Assembly: GCF_001644035.1 (NCBI RefSeq)
Contig: NZ_LUUG01000134.1
Location: forward strand, 1-37,263
Source: Methylomonas methanica
GTDB taxonomy: Bacteria > Pseudomonadota > Gammaproteobacteria > Methylococcales > Methylomonadaceae
DNA length: 37,263 nt
Direction: 5' to 3'
Below the pieces are notes generated by a model. That model searched no databases. It worked only from the letters and a program-made list of their open reading frames with translations, and was not told where the DNA came from. Position numbers and translations under genes: made by a program. Positions 35,180 through 37,263 of this stretch are shown one piece after another (positions within the stretch are counted from its first letter, which is position 1; the number at the start of each line of letters is the position of its first letter).

Positions 35180-35299
35180 TTAGTTTAAAAACAACAAAGT
35201 TTCCGCTTGCGCAAGAGTAACTTTTTCGTCGAACAATTTGGTGTAAGCTTGCAACTTATGCAATGCACCTTCCAACTCTCTGACGTCCGAGCAAATCCG
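35180..35299 (-). pseudogene. DnaA-like C-terminal tail beyond an in-frame TGA
   Basis: Directly after the TGA (35300-35302) of the DnaA-like gene, the same frame runs 39 more codons to a TAA at 35180-35182. It starts RICSDVRELEGALHKL, which is the well-known end of the DnaA AAA+ domain (RIRSNVRELEGAL in DnaA). No indel is needed to align it, so a single stop replaces one residue. Either a nonsense mutation has truncated the gene, the stop is read through, or there is a sequence error. Confidence 0.8.
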
Positions 35300-35932
35300 T
35301 CAGGCGAGAAGGCTCGCTATGTCCACATCCAACTCGAAATCGGCACTCATAGCCTTACCGCGCAGTATTTCAATTCGAGTGTCCTGGTCTGGCTGAGAAA
35401 TTTCCACGGATAAACTATTGATAAAACGCGATTTCAGCCACTCATCCAATTCTTGGAGTTCATCAATGGATATTGCTCCAGCCAGCACTATTTGTAGCTT
35501 GTCCTGGGAAATATATTCAAGAATATTAAGAAACCCTTCCCAAACCGGCTTTTTATGGGTCAATAGTTCAATATTATCAACCAGCCATAAATCAACGCTT
35601 TCAAAATATTCGATTAATTTATCTTCCGAGTCAGAACGAATTGCATCCACCCAATTGTGCACAAATTGTTCCGCCGATTGATAAACAATGGAAACATCCT
35701 GTCGCTGTAGCGAAGCGGCCTTGGCAATCCCTTTTAGCAAATGCGTCTTACCCAACCCAATGCCGCCATAGATGAGTAATGGGTTATAACTCCGCACACC
35801 ATTTTTCGAAACATCAATACACGCTGCTTTGGCGAACCGATTGGCTTGAGCCTCGACAAAGCTACCGAAGTCATAGTCGCTGGAAAGAAAATCCGAATAA
35901 TTGCTTATTGGACAGATCGAGAGCTTGTTCAT
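35300..35932 (-). CDS. DnaA-like AAA+ ATPase, domain III only, ended by internal TGA
   Basis: A 210-residue paralog of the replication initiator restricted to its ATPase domain. DYDFGSFVEAQANRFA aligns with the start of DnaA domain III. Walker A is GGIGLGKTH (56-64); Walker B is LVDNI (Asp119, with Asn120 for the usual second Asp). Sensor I is altered (LAGAIS), while the arginine-finger box WLKSRF (Arg169) is kept. It lacks domains I and II and the DNA-binding domain IV. Hda has a similar architecture but begins with a clamp-binding motif not seen here. Coding composition is more AT-rich than that of its neighbours. It follows the WYL regulator by 20 bp on the same strand with no strong ribosome binding site. 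Confidence 0.8.
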   Translation of the reverse strand: MNKLSICPISNYSDFLSSDYDFGSFVEAQANRFAKAACIDVSKNGVRSYNPLLIYGGIGLGKTHLLKGIAKAASLQRQDVSIVYQSAEQFVHNWVDAIRSDSEDKLIEYFESVDLWLVDNIELLTHKKPVWEGFLNILEYISQDKLQIVLAGAISIDELQELDEWLKSRFINSLSVEISQPDQDTRIEILRGKAMSADFELDVDIASLLA

Positions 35933-35952
35933 ATCGGAAGCTTACTCGAAGC

Positions 35953-36945
35953 CTAAATGCCGTATATTTTGTTCAGTACTCGAACCGTTGCGGCAAAGGT
36001 TTGCCTTAGAGAACCCGGCTCCAACACCTCAATATCCTCACCGAATCCTCGCAACCACCACCGCAGTTGCAAGGTGTCTTTCACCGAAGCCTGCAACCGA
36101 AAATAACCATCCTCGAGCGGGGTAATCCGCTGGTCGGCGCTCAGTGGCGTTTCCGACAAGTGCTTACGCACCCAGGGACAAACTTTCAATGTCAGTTGAA
36201 TGTCGGCGTCAGGCGCGGTTGGGTATTCGAACTCGCCGGAGGCTATGTACATATCCGGATCGTAATCTGCGGGCACGTTAACCGCCTTATCCAACAATAT
36301 CGCCTGTTCGAAACGATGCAACGCCAATTGTTTTACATCCTGATAATCCCACAACGTCGCCAGCAGGTAAGCCACATTGCCCCGGAACATCAAGCCCAAG
36401 GGATTGACTTCGTACTGTTTGGCGGCTTCGTCCCGCCGCAGGTAGCCGGCTGAAAAACGCCGATTTTTCAACAGTGCTTCATACACCACCTTCAATACCT
36501 CGACGTCGATTTGCGGTGGCAGCAAGGTTTGATTGGCGGGAATCGTTCTGACTTTATCCGGCCAATGGGCCAATGGCGAATGTTTCAGCGTACCGTCGGC
36601 CAACGCGAAATAATCGGCCAAATGTGCTCTGACGGATAACGGCAACAACGGAATTAAAAACTGCTCAACTAGCTTGAATGTCAGCGCCTCATCCGCCGAC
36701 ATCAACGGAAATTGCATACGCGCGGATTGCTTCGGCCAGAACCAGCATAAGGGCTTGGTTTCATCCGAACTGGTGAAGGGAAACAAGCCTGATGAAGACA
36801 GTTTATTTAAATCCCGCTGCACCGTCCTGATGTCCACCTCGTATCCTAAGTCCTGTAGTTTTTTCAGCAAATCCGGGGTGGAAATGGACTCCGGTTCTTT
36901 GGGGATGAAGCGGAGCATTTGGAAGTAGCGGAGGATGGTGTCCAT
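35953..36945 (-). CDS. WYL-domain transcriptional regulator
   Basis: A 330-residue protein with an N-terminal winged helix (about 1-60: ILRYFQMLRFIP..., DIRTVQRDLNKLSSSGLFP) and a central WYL domain (about 150-240). The domain is recognisable by YEVNPLGLMFRGNVAYLLATLWDYQDVKQLALHRFEQ. A C-terminal WCX-type extension (about 250-330) ends in TFAATVRVLNKIYG. WYL proteins sense nucleic acids or nucleotides, and some control phage-defence systems (BrxR, CapW). The gene begins 9 bp after a small HhH-like gene and precedes the DnaA-like gene by 20 bp, so all three may be co-transcribed. Confidence 0.9.
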   Translation of the reverse strand: MDTILRYFQMLRFIPKEPESISTPDLLKKLQDLGYEVDIRTVQRDLNKLSSSGLFPFTSSDETKPLCWFWPKQSARMQFPLMSADEALTFKLVEQFLIPLLPLSVRAHLADYFALADGTLKHSPLAHWPDKVRTIPANQTLLPPQIDVEVLKVVYEALLKNRRFSAGYLRRDEAAKQYEVNPLGLMFRGNVAYLLATLWDYQDVKQLALHRFEQAILLDKAVNVPADYDPDMYIASGEFEYPTAPDADIQLTLKVCPWVRKHLSETPLSADQRITPLEDGYFRLQASVKDTLQLRWWLRGFGEDIEVLEPGSLRQTFAATVRVLNKIYGI

Positions 36946-36954
36946 TTTAAAACA

Positions 36955-37263
36955 TCAATAATAACCTGAAGCATATTTCACGAAAATTTGATCAATTTCA
37001 ATAACTTTAAATCCAGTAATGTGTGCTATTTCTTCTACGGCAAGAATTGCTTTTTCACTTGAAAGTTTCAGGTTAAATTCTTTTTCCAATATTTCTTTGA
37101 CTCTTTGGTCAGGCTTTACAGTATCAATTCCGAAGTTGATTCGAAGATGTTGAAAGGTTGCCACACCGACATTTTTAATAGATCCGAGAATATCATTCTT
37201 CCGCTTATCAAGTTTTGCATTTTCAGCCCAATTTTTCATTATTTCATACCTGAATCCGTGACT
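36955..37263 (-). CDS. Small protein (94+ residues), open to the window edge
   Basis: The ATG at 37239 gives 94 residues. The frame is also open upstream to the last base, so the gene may continue outside the window. The sequence NVGVATFQHLRINFGIDTVKPDQRVKEIL resembles the helix-hairpin-helix end of DNA-glycosylase-like proteins (GVG.. then a D..KPD.RV.. pattern), and EEIAHITGFKVIEIDQIFVKYASGYY is the matching last helix. I cannot tell a whole small protein from the C-terminal part of a larger one. It is AT-rich and lies 9 bp before the WYL regulator on the same strand. Confidence 0.65.
   Translation of the reverse strand, partial: SHGFRYEIMKNWAENAKLDKRKNDILGSIKNVGVATFQHLRINFGIDTVKPDQRVKEILEKEFNLKLSSEKAILAVEEIAHITGFKVIEIDQIFVKYASGYY

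Noticed and set aside
35300-35932. Calling the DnaA-like gene hda
   Set aside because: The clamp-binding motif at the N-terminus is missing, and the sequence is closer to DnaA domain III, so the name would be misleading.

Overview
The window looks like a chromosomal segment of a gammaproteobacterium. The block trpF-trpB-trpA-accD-folC-dedD-cvpA-purF-metZ is the arrangement known from Pseudomonas and relatives. The order nrdR-ribD-ribE-ribBA-ribH-nusB-thiL-pgpA and the smpB/ratA/ratB locus point the same way. The protein flavour and the REP-like palindromes recall Methylomonas-type methanotrophs (Methylococcales), but no methane-oxidation gene is present, so the genus is inference only.

Left accessory part (1-5.8 kb): an AT-rich orphan coding region that has the signature of an integron gene cassette (complementary 7-bp core sites on both sides of the gene); about 1 kb of gene-poor DNA with palindromic repeats; a LysR regulator divergent from a beta-carbonic anhydrase, with a three-half-site palindromic operator candidate and a terminator-like hairpin in the carbonic anhydrase leader; another gene-poor kilobase; an initiator tRNA-Met with its own promoter and terminator; and a secreted GlcG/HbpS-like protein.

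Core part (5.9-31.4 kb), mostly on the minus strand: a riboflavin/thiamine/phospholipid operon read nrdR to pgpA with overlapping start and stop codons; a very large MscS-family channel; a divergent class II aldolase-fold protein and a glutaredoxin; a tandem PilZ protein; the long trpF-to-metZ operon linking tryptophan, fatty-acid, folate, purine and methionine synthesis; then smpB, a cysteine hydrolase, ApbE and a DUF2231 membrane protein. Divergent from smpB, a sodium-coupled NSS transporter is translationally coupled to ratA and then ratB.

Right accessory part (31.4 kb to the end): a lone, well-formed integron-type cassette (lipoprotein gene plus attC), a DUF1640 protein, an overlapping GNAT/nitrilase-fold pair, a sirtuin, and a minus-strand group made of a small protein running off the window edge, a WYL-domain regulator, and a DnaA-like AAA+ protein whose homology continues past an in-frame TGA. 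No integrase, transposase, CRISPR array or rRNA was seen. The points most worth pursuing are the DnaA paralog with the internal stop and its WYL neighbour, the two integrase-less cassettes, and the regulatory region between lysR and the carbonic anhydrase.
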